From: an uncultured Aquimarina sp. | GTDB lineage: Bacteria > Bacteroidota > Bacteroidia > Flavobacteriales > Flavobacteriaceae | Assembly (NCBI GenBank): GCA_947493495.1 | Contig: CANLRN010000040.1 | Span: forward strand, 1-38,870 | Direction of reading: 5' to 3' | DNA: 38,870 nucleotides | Shown here: positions 8,674 through 18,158 of the stretch, piece by piece | Layout: the number at the start of each line of letters is the position of its first letter | Position numbering within the stretch: position 1 is the first letter of the stretch | Position numbers and translations under genes: made by a program | Notes under the pieces: generated by a model | Seen by the model: only the letters and a program-made list of their open reading frames with translations | Told to the model about the DNA's origin: nothing | Databases searched by the model: none

Positions 8674-9194
8674 ATTATCTGTAAAATTTTCAAATATTTT
8701 TTTAATTCTGAAATAAATAAATTAATGTCTTGACCTGAAGATCCTATGACTAGATCATTGATTCTATGGTCTATCTCTGCAAAGCCTACTTTAAATTTGG
8801 CTTTTGATGCTACAGCGACATAATCTAATTCCAATTTACTTACTGAATAAAAATTAATTAGCACATCAAACTCTTGATTGATAAATTTATTTAATGAATT
8901 ACTTTTTATCAATCCTCTCATTCCAAAACTCTTATCATTATAATAAGCTGCATCTTTATCATCTGAAATCTCTTTTTGATCCTCTTTATATCCCATTACT
9001 TTAAGGCAATCTGATTTTACACCAAGTTCATTAGCTAGCTTAACTACTGATAATATATTAACAGATTGAGAGGCATCTATCAGTACTGCCAAGTTCTCGA
9101 TTTTAGCAACTTGTCTAGCCTGAGGATTTCTCTTACTAACATAGGATTCAATGCCTTTTTTTAATGCATTACGTTTTAGACCTTTTAAAATCAT
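8670..9194 (-). CDS. DUF6913 family protein
   Basis: A 174-residue cytoplasmic protein without a signal peptide or membrane segment. The first 25 residues are strongly basic. The remainder alternates strands and helices, such as LAVLIDASQSVNILSVVKLANELG and FDVLINFYSVSKLELDYVAVAS, giving a Rossmann-like impression. I believe it corresponds to DUF6913, a flavobacterial family found beside dapA. Function is unknown. It is the first gene of a three-gene operon, with its TGA overlapping the dapA ATG. A TAnnTTTG -7 box lies about 25-30 bases upstream of the start. Confidence 0.75.
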   Translation of the reverse strand: MILKGLKRNALKKGIESYVSKRNPQARQVAKIENLAVLIDASQSVNILSVVKLANELGVKSDCLKVMGYKEDQKEISDDKDAAYYNDKSFGMRGLIKSNSLNKFINQEFDVLINFYSVSKLELDYVAVASKAKFKVGFAEIDHRINDLVIGSSGQDINLFISELKKYLKILQII

Positions 9195-9217
9195 TTATAA
9201 ATACAGAAATTATTAGA

Positions 9218-9225
9218 CAAATGTA
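9218..9225 (-). promoter_or_regulatory. Putative -7 box for DUF6913-dapA-channel operon
   Basis: The minus strand reads TACATTTG (CAAATGTA on plus), an exact TAnnTTTG -7 element. It sits 24 bases before the DUF6913 start. No TTG is seen at the proper -33 distance, so the call rests on one box and on its position. Confidence 0.35.
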
Positions 9226-9431
9226 GCTATTTTCCATTTTAAAAACGCATTGTACTTATTAAGAAAAACAGAAAATCAATTCTTGTACTATTTTAAACAA
9301 AAAATAAAGGTAAACTTTCTCTTTATCAAAAAAAAACAACTCTACTCAGCCCTAGATAACTACAAAAATAGCTATCAAAAGCTTCTTGATTGCAACTACA
9401 CTTATACACTAAAGCACCATGGGTTTTAAAC

Positions 9432-9445
9432 CTGACTAAAGTCAG
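9432..9445. repeat. REP-like inverted repeat CTGACT-AA-AGTCAG
   Basis: A perfect 6-bp inverted repeat with a two-base AA spacer, preceded by GGGTTTTAAAC. The form is the same as the second hairpin at 9563-9578 (shared core ACTAAAGT). It resembles the short palindromic units scattered in intergenic DNA of Bacteroidota and cyanobacteria. The resemblance is from memory. Confidence 0.45.
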
Positions 9446-9562
9446 CTACACGGATATCAACTTTTAGCAGTTAGCCATTAACTATTTTCAAAAAAACTAA
9501 AAGCTAATGACTCAAAACTAAGTGCTTATAAATAGTTAACAATTTTTAGAAGCTAAAGCGAG

Positions 9563-9578
9563 ATGCACTAAAGTGCAT
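9563..9578. repeat. REP-like inverted repeat ATGCACT-AA-AGTGCAT
   Basis: A perfect 7-bp inverted repeat around AA, sharing the ACTAAAGT core with the hairpin 118 bases to the left. It lies 35 bases beyond the end of the last YhhN-like gene. It lacks a T-run in either direction, so it is not a typical terminator. Confidence 0.45.
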
Positions 9579-9612
9579 AGTTTTAACTATTTTTAAGAGC
9601 AGTAAATTAGGC

Positions 9613-10323
9613 TTATAGATATTTCTCCTTTGTTATACCATTAAATGGTATGCGCTTATTATCAATTAAAAACCTCATAAAAAAGAAAAAACCCATTATT
9701 TCTACACTATTGATTAGTATTGTAAAAACTCTGGAATAGAAATACAACTCATTGATTGGCAGTATCCCATTTACAAACAGACAACAGCTCGCAGCTATAA
9801 AAAGTTTGAACCCTCCAGTGTACTTATCACTGATATAAATAAAAAAACAACTACTAACAAAAAGAGTCATGCTAATTAGCATAATTGATAAATAAAATAA
9901 CGAGTCTGAAAGATCTGGCAAAACTAACATTGTAATTGTGTACATAAGATACCCTATTAAAAGTAAACTGGTTACTATCGGAATAGTAGTGAACTTGCGT
10001 ACGTTAAAATCAGTACACCGTATATATTTTTTTAATAAAAAGAGATTTAGAATATAATAGACTGTTGCTACTATAGCAATCATATCAAAATATTGAGTGA
10101 AATCAATATAAACCAATGTATCATTTACCATAATTACAATTAACATACTCACAGGGTATAATATATTGACTCTAGATATATATTTACAATACAAAAAGCT
10201 TAGTATTACAAGCGGAATAGGTTTTATATATATTAAATTTTGTTTCTCCAAAAAAACAGCTCCTAGAACTACAAGAAGATATGACAAAAAAAATATCAAA
10301 TATGTGCCTTTAAAGCTTTTCAA
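9613..10323 (-). CDS. YhhN/TMEM86-like membrane protein, paralog 4 of a tandem array
   Basis: A 236-residue protein made almost wholly of hydrophobic segments, about seven or eight membrane helices. It shares the ground plan of the YhhN (lysoplasmalogenase-like) family: an early Lys-Pro in a hydrophobic segment (YIKPIPLVIL), and a late helix near FKLFIAASCCLFVNGILPINELYFY. That late helix aligns with the family's acidic Asp segment, but here Asn replaces Asp. The loss of acidic residues argues against the canonical vinyl-ether hydrolase activity. It is the last gene of the array, 41 bases after paralog 3. The family call is from motif layout only. Confidence 0.65.
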   Translation of the reverse strand: MKSFKGTYLIFFLSYLLVVLGAVFLEKQNLIYIKPIPLVILSFLYCKYISRVNILYPVSMLIVIMVNDTLVYIDFTQYFDMIAIVATVYYILNLFLLKKYIRCTDFNVRKFTTIPIVTSLLLIGYLMYTITMLVLPDLSDSLFYLSIMLISMTLFVSSCFFIYISDKYTGGFKLFIAASCCLFVNGILPINELYFYSRVFTILINSVEIMGFFFFMRFLIDNKRIPFNGITKEKYL

Positions 10324-10364
10324 TGGATTAAAAAATTAAAATATCTCCAACAGGTGATATGTTT

Positions 10365-11078
10365 TTAAAAATATTCTTCATCATAAGGTGATAAATGTTG
10401 TTGTTCTGTAAAGAATTTAATCAAAAAGAATTCTCCAAACATTTGTAATATTGAGGCCATAATTGCAAATATCTGTATTTGTATATAAAACTCATTAACA
10501 GCCATAACAGTATTTACTATCAAAAAGCAAGATGCCGCTACCATTAAAGAAGAGCTTACTACAGTCTTACTATTAAGATATATGTAGTAACAAAAACTAA
10601 TAAATAACATGAAACAAATTACAAAAACTATTAGATAAACTTGATCATTAACAATACTAGGTATAATTAAATTAGTTGCAGAATACAAAACATACCCTAT
10701 TAAAATCATGGTAATTAATAATTGTGCAGTAAAAAATTTCTTAACCTGCATCTTAACCAACAAAACACTTTCCCATAATAAAAATATATTTATGATGTAA
10801 TGTAGGGCATATAAAATGGTAATATATTTAAAATATTTTCCGAAATCCAACAGTACAAATATTTTAGTAATCATAAGAATTAACATCGATACTAAAACGA
10901 AATAGTTGACTTTCTCAGAATTTAATATGTAGATATAAGACAGGATGATAATAAATAGAGGCTTTAAAACAAGATCCAGTTCTAATTCCTCCATAAAAAC
11001 AGTAGTCAAAAAAACTGACACTCCTGTTATATACAATAATCTATATACAATTTTACCTTTGTCCAATATGTACATCAT
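10365..11078 (-). CDS. YhhN/TMEM86-like membrane protein, paralog 3 of a tandem array
   Basis: A 237-residue polytopic membrane protein, about seven or eight helices. It is clearly a paralog of its downstream neighbour: both have VSMLI near the third helix and an AASC-xx-VN helix followed by an NE-[FL]-Y motif. LKPLFIIIL matches the conserved Lys-Pro segment of YhhN proteins. The family Asp in the late helix is replaced (FLIVNTVMAVNEFY), and the GD motif region reads ITKIFVLLD. Six bases separate it from the previous fragment, so it is co-transcribed. It is probably a diverged, non-canonical member, and its function is unknown. Confidence 0.65.
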   Translation of the reverse strand: MMYILDKGKIVYRLLYITGVSVFLTTVFMEELELDLVLKPLFIIILSYIYILNSEKVNYFVLVSMLILMITKIFVLLDFGKYFKYITILYALHYIINIFLLWESVLLVKMQVKKFFTAQLLITMILIGYVLYSATNLIIPSIVNDQVYLIVFVICFMLFISFCYYIYLNSKTVVSSSLMVAASCFLIVNTVMAVNEFYIQIQIFAIMASILQMFGEFFLIKFFTEQQHLSPYDEEYF

Positions 11079-11084
11079 TTTTTG

Positions 11085-11549
11085 TTAAAATCCTTCGGTC
11101 TCTTCAGTTTTAAGGTACTGATCTTTTGTAGTCATATATCGTACTAAAAAGATCAGTGCTGTAGGAAAACAAATTAATCTCAAAACCTTTAATTCAATAG
11201 ATTGAATATAAAATACATCTATCAACAGCATAAAATCACTGACTGCAAAATTTAACATCGATAAAAAAAACCATAACGATTTCTCTGATCTTATATTAAT
11301 ATAATGCATTGCACCTACAATAAGCAATATATATATCATCAATAGATGCAAGAAACCAATTAACCCTAGACTACCCATAGGCTCTCTAATAACTGAATAT
11401 GTAAGACCAAATATAAAAGTGTAGAGTATGCTCCCCAACAGCAAAGTAAAAACATCTCTGCTATTGTATTTAAATGATCTATGATTATAATATAAAAAAA
11501 ATGAAATCATTATATATCCAATTACACTAGCTATCATACGATTTCTCAT
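11085..11549 (-). CDS. C-terminal two-thirds of a split YhhN-like membrane protein (paralog 2)
   Basis: A 154-residue membrane protein that matches only the later helices of the intact paralog at 11850-12536. The segment NIRSEKSLWFFLSMLNF parallels NTRSHKSLWFLIAVVNF, and both continue with Asp-x4-5-Asp-x-FYI, E-x-K and FLV-[RK]-Y. Here the family Asp is kept (AVSDFMLLID, Asp105). It is in the same frame as the 75-residue frame upstream and separated from it by TAG plus one codon. The likely reading is one gene broken by a nonsense mutation. Independent start at the ATG of 11549 or stop-codon readthrough are alternatives. Confidence 0.6.
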   Translation of the reverse strand: MRNRMIASVIGYIMISFFLYYNHRSFKYNSRDVFTLLLGSILYTFIFGLTYSVIREPMGSLGLIGFLHLLMIYILLIVGAMHYINIRSEKSLWFFLSMLNFAVSDFMLLIDVFYIQSIELKVLRLICFPTALIFLVRYMTTKDQYLKTEETEGF

Positions 11550-11552
11550 AGT

Positions 11553-11780
11553 CTATATCATTGTAGAACTAGCTAGTAATTCTATTAGTATTAAAAATAA
11601 TAGAATAAAAATGTTATATGGATTGATTTTTTTACATATCAAGACATATAATAGCCCTATTGAAACAAAAAGAATTGACTTGCTTAGTATCTGTAGGATT
11701 GTATTATACTGTAAAAATCCATACACTTGTACTACAAATAAAAAAACAAGTAAGAAGTTTAGTATTTTTTTTCCATCCAA
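11553..11780 (-). CDS. N-terminal third of a split YhhN-like membrane protein (paralog 2)
   Basis: A 75-residue frame with two or three membrane helices. It aligns with residues 1 to about 70 of the intact paralog: KSILFVSIGLLYVL lies where the intact copy has KPMTVPLFFMLYW, with Ser in place of the conserved Pro. It ends at TAG (11553-11555). The following codons continue the family alignment in the same frame into the next reading frame, with roughly equal spacing (43 against 45 residues between matched anchors). The pair is therefore best treated as one interrupted gene. Confidence 0.55.
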   Translation of the reverse strand: MDGKKILNFLLVFLFVVQVYGFLQYNTILQILSKSILFVSIGLLYVLICKKINPYNIFILLFLILIELLASSTMI

Positions 11781-11849
11781 TCTACTTGTGTATTAAGAAA
11801 TTTCCCCATTTCATACAATATACAAAATTCCAAGTTAATAGAAAAAGTT

Positions 11850-12536
11850 TCAGTGTTCCTTAAGTTTCTGAGGGAGAGGGCTAGCTATTGTATACTTTAC
11901 TAAAAAATAAACAGCTAATAATTGATAAATAGCACTAATAATTTTAAATTCTAACATGGAGATGTAAAACATATCTAATGCATAACAAGTATCACAAATA
12001 ACAAAATTAACAACTGCTATTAAAAACCATAAAGATTTATGAGATCTTGTATTGACATACCGAAAAACACTTCCTAATAATAAAAAATAAAGAAGTAACA
12101 TATATACAATACCATATGGTTTTACATCTCCCATATTTTCATATGTCAAATCATATATTTCATAAACAACGGCTGTCCATCCTACAAAAAAAAGAGATAA
12201 GAACACAATCTCTTGATTGGTGTAATTACTAGGTTTATAATCCAAGTATAAATAATAAAACAATATGGAATAGCAGGATGCATAACTCAATAAAACATAT
12301 ACAAAACCATTCTCTAACTGCGTTAAAAGAAAAATATCTCCTAAAAAACAAAGCCCCAAAATAAGTAGAAATAATACATCAACTTTTTTTACATTAAACC
12401 AGTATAGCATAAAAAATAATGGGACAGTCATTGGTTTTACATAAAACTCTAGACTTTCTTCTTGCAATATGGTACTTAACACACATAAAGAGCCTGTGAC
12501 GAGTAATGCTATTTTAATCAATGTCCGTATTTTCAC
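11850..12536 (-). CDS. YhhN/TMEM86 family membrane protein, lysoplasmalogenase-like (paralog 1)
   Basis: A 228-residue protein with about eight membrane helices and the best match to YhhN in the array. It shows KPMTVPL with Lys34-Pro35, the GD motif in FLGDIFLL (Gly66-Asp67), RSHKSLWF at 164-171 and the late Asp182 in VICDTCYALD. Family members in animals and some bacteria hydrolyse the vinyl-ether bond of lysoplasmalogens, and the conserved Asp residues are thought to be catalytic. Whether this organism makes plasmalogens cannot be told here. It starts 13 bases after ligA on the same strand and heads an array of diverged copies. Confidence 0.75.
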   Translation of the reverse strand: MKIRTLIKIALLVTGSLCVLSTILQEESLEFYVKPMTVPLFFMLYWFNVKKVDVLFLLILGLCFLGDIFLLTQLENGFVYVLLSYASCYSILFYYLYLDYKPSNYTNQEIVFLSLFFVGWTAVVYEIYDLTYENMGDVKPYGIVYMLLLYFLLLGSVFRYVNTRSHKSLWFLIAVVNFVICDTCYALDMFYISMLEFKIISAIYQLLAVYFLVKYTIASPLPQKLKEH

Positions 12537-12549
12537 CTTTTTGATTTTT

Positions 12550-14571
<2,022 letters not shown>

Positions 14572-14606
14572 TCAGTATTATTCTTATTTCAATTTAATAG
14601 TTATGC

Positions 14607-15191
14607 TTACTCTGATCGTGACCATGTTGTCTCTTGAGTTGGTTTAAATTCTCTCATTTTTTCTAATAAATGATCGACATCATCATCTACTAGTACTAAT
14701 TCATAGTTTTCTTTTTTTAGAAACCCATCTATAACCATACGCTCTAACATCTTTAACAGATGATCATAGAATCCATTAGTATTTAATATACCTATAGGTT
14801 TTTGGTGCAATCCTAATTGCAACCAGGTAATGATTTCGAATAACTCCTCTAATGTACCAAATCCTCCAGGTAATGTAATAAACCCATCACTTAGTTCATG
14901 CATTTTTAGTTTGCGTTCATGCATATTCTGGGTAGTAATTAATTTTGTAAGACCAAGATGAACTACTTCTTTTAATTTTAAAAATTCTGGGATCACTCCA
15001 ATTACCTTTCCTTTATTTTCTAAAACTCCTTGCGCCACACACCCCATTATTCCAATTTTTGCTCCACCGTACACCAAAGTGAGTTTTTGATCTGCTAATG
15101 TTTTTCCTACTACTAATGCCTCATCTTTTATTTTAGCATCTATACCTTCGCTACTGCCACAAAAAACACAGATAGATTTTAATGAATTCAT
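14607..15191 (-). CDS. LOG family protein (TIGR00730, cytokinin riboside 5'-monophosphate phosphoribohydrolase-like)
   Basis: A 194-residue Rossmann-fold protein of the LOG/TIGR00730 family, which hydrolyses the N-glycosidic bond of nucleoside monophosphates. The signature PGGFGTLEE is at 108-116 and the paired catalytic Arg93 lies in MHERK at 90-94. YGGAKIGIMG at 41-50 is the usual phosphate-binding stretch. In bacteria the substrate may be a cytokinin nucleotide or a common nucleotide such as AMP, and the sequence does not distinguish. It is nine bases after prmC and in the same direction, so likely in that operon. Confidence 0.9.
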   Translation of the reverse strand: MNSLKSICVFCGSSEGIDAKIKDEALVVGKTLADQKLTLVYGGAKIGIMGCVAQGVLENKGKVIGVIPEFLKLKEVVHLGLTKLITTQNMHERKLKMHELSDGFITLPGGFGTLEELFEIITWLQLGLHQKPIGILNTNGFYDHLLKMLERMVIDGFLKKENYELVLVDDDVDHLLEKMREFKPTQETTWSRSE

Positions 15192-15200
15192 ATTTTCTTT

Positions 15201-16058
15201 TTAGTTAAGATATGCTTGTATCATACGATCATTACTAAATACATCCTTATGTAATATGACAGATACGAAACCTTTACCACCTATCATTTGTTTGGTTTCT
15301 GTTCCTAGATATTGATTAATTTCAAAACATAAGACCCCATCTTTTTTTAAGGCACTTAAAGCCAACTCTGTAATTTTTTTATAAAAAATCAATGGATCAT
15401 CATCGGGTACAAAAAGTGCTGAGTGCGGTTCATGATTCAAAACATTTGGTTGCATTTCTTTTTTTTCTAACGCTCTAACATATGGTGGATTAGAGACAAT
15501 AATATCATATTCATCTTCTAAAGCATCTGTCTTAAGAATATCCTGCTGATAGAAATAAACATCTACATTATTAAAATTAGCATTAAAAGTAGCTAACTCA
15601 ATTGCTTGTGCAGATATATCTATCCCGTAGACTCTTGCAGTAGGCATATGTTTAGCCAATGCAATCGCGATACAACCACTTCCTGTACCAATATCGAGAA
15701 TTTTTAATCTTCTATTTCTCTTTTCCTTGTTACATTTTTTAATAATCAAGTCTACCAATTCTTCTGTTTCGGGTCTAGGAATAAGTACATTTTTATTAAG
15801 TTTTAATACGGTTCCATAAAACGTCGTAGTAGCTGTTATATATTGAATAGGGATATTTTCTTTTAAACCTTGAATAGCATCCATAAAATCTGATACTTCA
15901 GATTCTTTTATCAATGTATCTAATTGTAAGGCTATATCTACCCTTCTTAATTGTAAGATGTGTGCTGTTAAAATATAAAAAAACGATAAAATTTCATCCG
16001 AATCATATGTACCACTTAAGGATGTTACAAACTTTTCTCTAAGGGATTTTATGGTCAT
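15201..16058 (-). CDS. prmC: Peptide chain release factor N5-glutamine methyltransferase PrmC
   Basis: PrmC methylates the Gln of the GGQ motif of release factors, which raises termination efficiency. The 285-residue protein has the N-terminal helical substrate-recognition domain (about 1-85), the family element IPRPETEELV at 93-102, the SAM-binding loop LDIGTGSGCIAIAL at 121-134 and the catalytic NPPY at 190-193. One base separates it from the upstream GNAT gene. Length and motifs are normal. N5-glutamine methylase of another substrate is less likely given the NPPY context and the HEPHSALF segment after it. Confidence 0.95.
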   Translation of the reverse strand: MTIKSLREKFVTSLSGTYDSDEILSFFYILTAHILQLRRVDIALQLDTLIKESEVSDFMDAIQGLKENIPIQYITATTTFYGTVLKLNKNVLIPRPETEELVDLIIKKCNKEKRNRRLKILDIGTGSGCIAIALAKHMPTARVYGIDISAQAIELATFNANFNNVDVYFYQQDILKTDALEDEYDIIVSNPPYVRALEKKEMQPNVLNHEPHSALFVPDDDPLIFYKKITELALSALKKDGVLCFEINQYLGTETKQMIGGKGFVSVILHKDVFSNDRMIQAYLN

Positions 16059-16059
16059 C

Positions 16060-16545
16060 TCACAATTCTTTTATCATCCAAGCCAAGCAATTATAATGTC
16101 CAGTATCGCCCATGGGAGCGTCAAGAGGGGTAAAACCAACTTTATGATATAATTTTCTAGCATCTTTCATATAGGGCATTGTTTCTAGATAGCACTTAGT
16201 AAACCCTTGCGTTCTAGCATATTCTAAACAGGTATTCATCATCTGTAATCCAATTCCTTTTCCTCTAGCTTCGGGTAAGAAATACATTTTCTGAAGTTCA
16301 CATATTTCAGCTGCTTCCTTTTCTAATTGAGCAATGCCAGCACCTCCTATAATTTTTCCTGCATCCTCGACTATAAAATATTTTTTTCTGGGAGCATTGT
16401 AGGTTTCATACATTACATCTAAGGCTTTGTCTTCATATGCTGTTCCTGTTTTAGGAACTCCCATTTCTATTAAAACATCTCTGAGTACTTGTGCTAAAGC
16501 CTGATTATCCTCTAAAGCAACTGTTCGTATTTTTATTGTATCCAT
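16060..16545 (-). CDS. GNAT family N-acetyltransferase
   Basis: A 161-residue single-domain acetyltransferase. The acetyl-CoA pyrophosphate loop is visible in EARGKGIGLQMMNTCLEYAR near 93-112 (R-x-x-G-x-G), preceded by the strand ELQKMYFLP. A C-terminal GFTPLDAPMGDTGHYNC segment follows, usual for members acting on small molecules. The substrate is unknown. It appears to head the run GNAT, prmC, LOG, ligA. The start lies back to back with the divergent LEA14-like gene, 106 bases apart. No convincing promoter on this strand was found in that gap. Confidence 0.85.
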   Translation of the reverse strand: MDTIKIRTVALEDNQALAQVLRDVLIEMGVPKTGTAYEDKALDVMYETYNAPRKKYFIVEDAGKIIGGAGIAQLEKEAAEICELQKMYFLPEARGKGIGLQMMNTCLEYARTQGFTKCYLETMPYMKDARKLYHKVGFTPLDAPMGDTGHYNCLAWMIKEL

Positions 16546-16569
16546 TATGATTTATAAATACTACTTTTG
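16536..16569 (+). promoter_or_regulatory. Bacteroidota-type promoter for the LEA14-ribD run
   Basis: A plus-strand TTG (16536-16538), a 23-base spacer and TACTTTTG (16562-16569) fit TTG-N17-23-TAnnTTTG at the long end of the spacer range. The -33 element overlaps the first codons of the divergent GNAT gene. Distance to the LEA14-like start is about 82 bases. Confidence 0.42.
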
Positions 16570-16651
16570 TTAATCTAAAAAAACATGATATAAACTGGTT
16601 ATCTCTATTTTTTTACCCGATGAAATATACATTAAATCTCTATAGTAGTCA

Positions 16652-17113
16652 ATGAAGAAGTTTTTATTATTATTAACAATGTTTACAGTAATGACTAATT
16701 GTTCTGTTTCTAAAAAACCTGTATTTAAATACATTGATGATATAAAGGTTAAAAATGTTAGTCTGCGTAATGTAACTTTTAGTGCTGATGCTATTTTCGA
16801 GAATCCAAACCATATCAATGGAACGCTTTCTGTAGATGATATTCACGTTTTTGTTGATAACATCGATGTAGGGACACTATCTTCTAAAGAATTTGATGTT
16901 GTATCTAAAGGAGAATTTACTATTCCATTAGAAGGTACTTTTTCTCTTTCTAAAATTTACAAAAAGAACAAAAATAATCTCTTAGAAAATGTATTAAAAA
17001 TGGCGCAAACTGACTCTATACTTATTGAATATAAAGGTGTGATCAGATATCATCTAGGAAGTTTTTCGTATCCTTATAAAGTAAACACTGAACAGAAAAT
17101 ACGCTTAAAATAA
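16652..17113 (+). CDS. LEA type 2 (LEA14/WHy-like) lipoprotein
   Basis: A 153-residue lipoprotein: signal peptide MKKFLLLLTMFTVMTNC with Cys17 as the likely lipidated residue. The mature part has the pattern of a single LEA14/WHy beta-sandwich: VKVKNVSLRNVTFSADAIFENPNHINGTL, where a strand is followed by the typical NPN motif, and later FTIPLEGTFSLSKIY. Such domains are found in desiccation-related plant proteins and in many bacterial envelope lipoproteins of unknown role. It is the first gene of a five-gene coupled run, with ribD starting four bases after its stop. Confidence 0.78.
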   Translation: MKKFLLLLTMFTVMTNCSVSKKPVFKYIDDIKVKNVSLRNVTFSADAIFENPNHINGTLSVDDIHVFVDNIDVGTLSSKEFDVVSKGEFTIPLEGTFSLSKIYKKNKNNLLENVLKMAQTDSILIEYKGVIRYHLGSFSYPYKVNTEQKIRLK

Positions 17114-17117
17114 TATC

Positions 17118-18158
17118 GTGAATACACACGAAAAATACATAAAACGTTGTCTACAGATTGGTTCTAATGCTTTGGGTACTACTAGACCAAATCCAATGGT
17201 CGGATGCGTAATAGTTCATAATAACAGTATTATTGGCGAAGGGTATACTAGCGCTTATGGAGGCAATCACGCAGAGGTAAATGCCATACAAGCAGTACAA
17301 AACAAATCTCTTTTAGAAAAAGCTACGCTGTATGTAACCTTAGAACCATGTGCTCATTATGGAAAAACCCCTCCCTGTAGTGATCTTATTATACATCATA
17401 AAATACCCAATGTTGTTATTGGTGTAATTGATACCCACAGTAAAGTAGCAGGCAGAGGAGTAAAAAAACTAACCCAAGCAGGATGTACAGTCACACTTGG
17501 TGTGCTGGAAAAAGAATGTCTAGAACATCACAAACGTTTTTTTACGTTTCATACTAAAAAACGGCCATACATTATTCTAAAATGGGCAGAGACATCAGAT
17601 GGTTTTATTGCTCCAAAAAATAGAAAAAAAAGAGAACCTGTATGGATTACTAACCCACAATCTAGACAACTAGTCCATAAATGGAGAGCAGAAGAACACG
17701 CCATTTTAGTGGGAAATAAAACAGTTCTCTATGACAATCCAAAACTAACCACTAGAGATTGGTCTGGAAAAAACCCTACTAGAATTGTGATTGACCTCAA
17801 TGATACAATCGCTGATGATTCTGCCATTCTAAATTCCTCTGCAAAAACGATCATTTTCTGCGCTAAGACAACTAAAAAAAGTACAGATCAATTAATCTAC
17901 GAAACTATTAATCCAAAAATAGACGTTACTCAAGAAATTATTACAATCCTACACAAACATGAAATCCAATCTGTAATAATTGAGGGTGGAGCCTATACCT
18001 TGCAATCTTTTATTAACCGAGGTTTATGGGATGAAGCAAGAGTATTTACAGGGATAACAATTTTTGGTGAAGGAATAAAAGCTCCTGTACTAAAAGCAAC
18101 ATTAAAGTCTGAAAAACAAATTATGGATGATTCTCTAAAAATATATAGTAATGATTAA
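17118..18158 (+). CDS. ribD: Bifunctional diaminohydroxyphosphoribosylaminopyrimidine deaminase/reductase RibD
   Basis: RibD catalyses the second and third steps of riboflavin synthesis, deamination and ribose reduction. The 346-residue protein starts with GTG at 17118, four bases after the previous stop. The deaminase domain carries zinc ligands His51 and catalytic Glu53 (HAEVNAI), Cys78 (EPCAH) and Cys87 (PPCSD). The C-terminal reductase domain (about 150-340) begins RPYIILKWAETSDGFIA and holds IVIDLN and IEGGAYTLQSFI. Length is near the usual 350-370. The stop overlaps the HAD gene by eight bases. Confidence 0.96.
   Translation: MNTHEKYIKRCLQIGSNALGTTRPNPMVGCVIVHNNSIIGEGYTSAYGGNHAEVNAIQAVQNKSLLEKATLYVTLEPCAHYGKTPPCSDLIIHHKIPNVVIGVIDTHSKVAGRGVKKLTQAGCTVTLGVLEKECLEHHKRFFTFHTKKRPYIILKWAETSDGFIAPKNRKKREPVWITNPQSRQLVHKWRAEEHAILVGNKTVLYDNPKLTTRDWSGKNPTRIVIDLNDTIADDSAILNSSAKTIIFCAKTTKKSTDQLIYETINPKIDVTQEIITILHKHEIQSVIIEGGAYTLQSFINRGLWDEARVFTGITIFGEGIKAPVLKATLKSEKQIMDDSLKIYSND

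Larger units (their letters stand above)
9195..9612. other. Gene-free gap with REP-like hairpins
   Basis: The longest intergenic stretch in the window (418 bases). It has no open frame of gene-like quality. Apart from the -7 box at 9218-9225, it contains two perfect inverted repeats listed separately. Between them are imperfect repeats of an AGCTAA/TTAGC type (for example TTTTAGCAGTTAGCC and AAAAGCTAATGAC), and AACTATTTT occurs twice near 9480 and 9583. This looks like decayed repetitive DNA. No RNA gene was recognised. Confidence 0.55.

Noticed and set aside
9195..9612. Possible small RNA or tRNA in the long gap
   Set aside because: No cloverleaf or conserved T-loop sequence was found; repeats explain the visible structure better.
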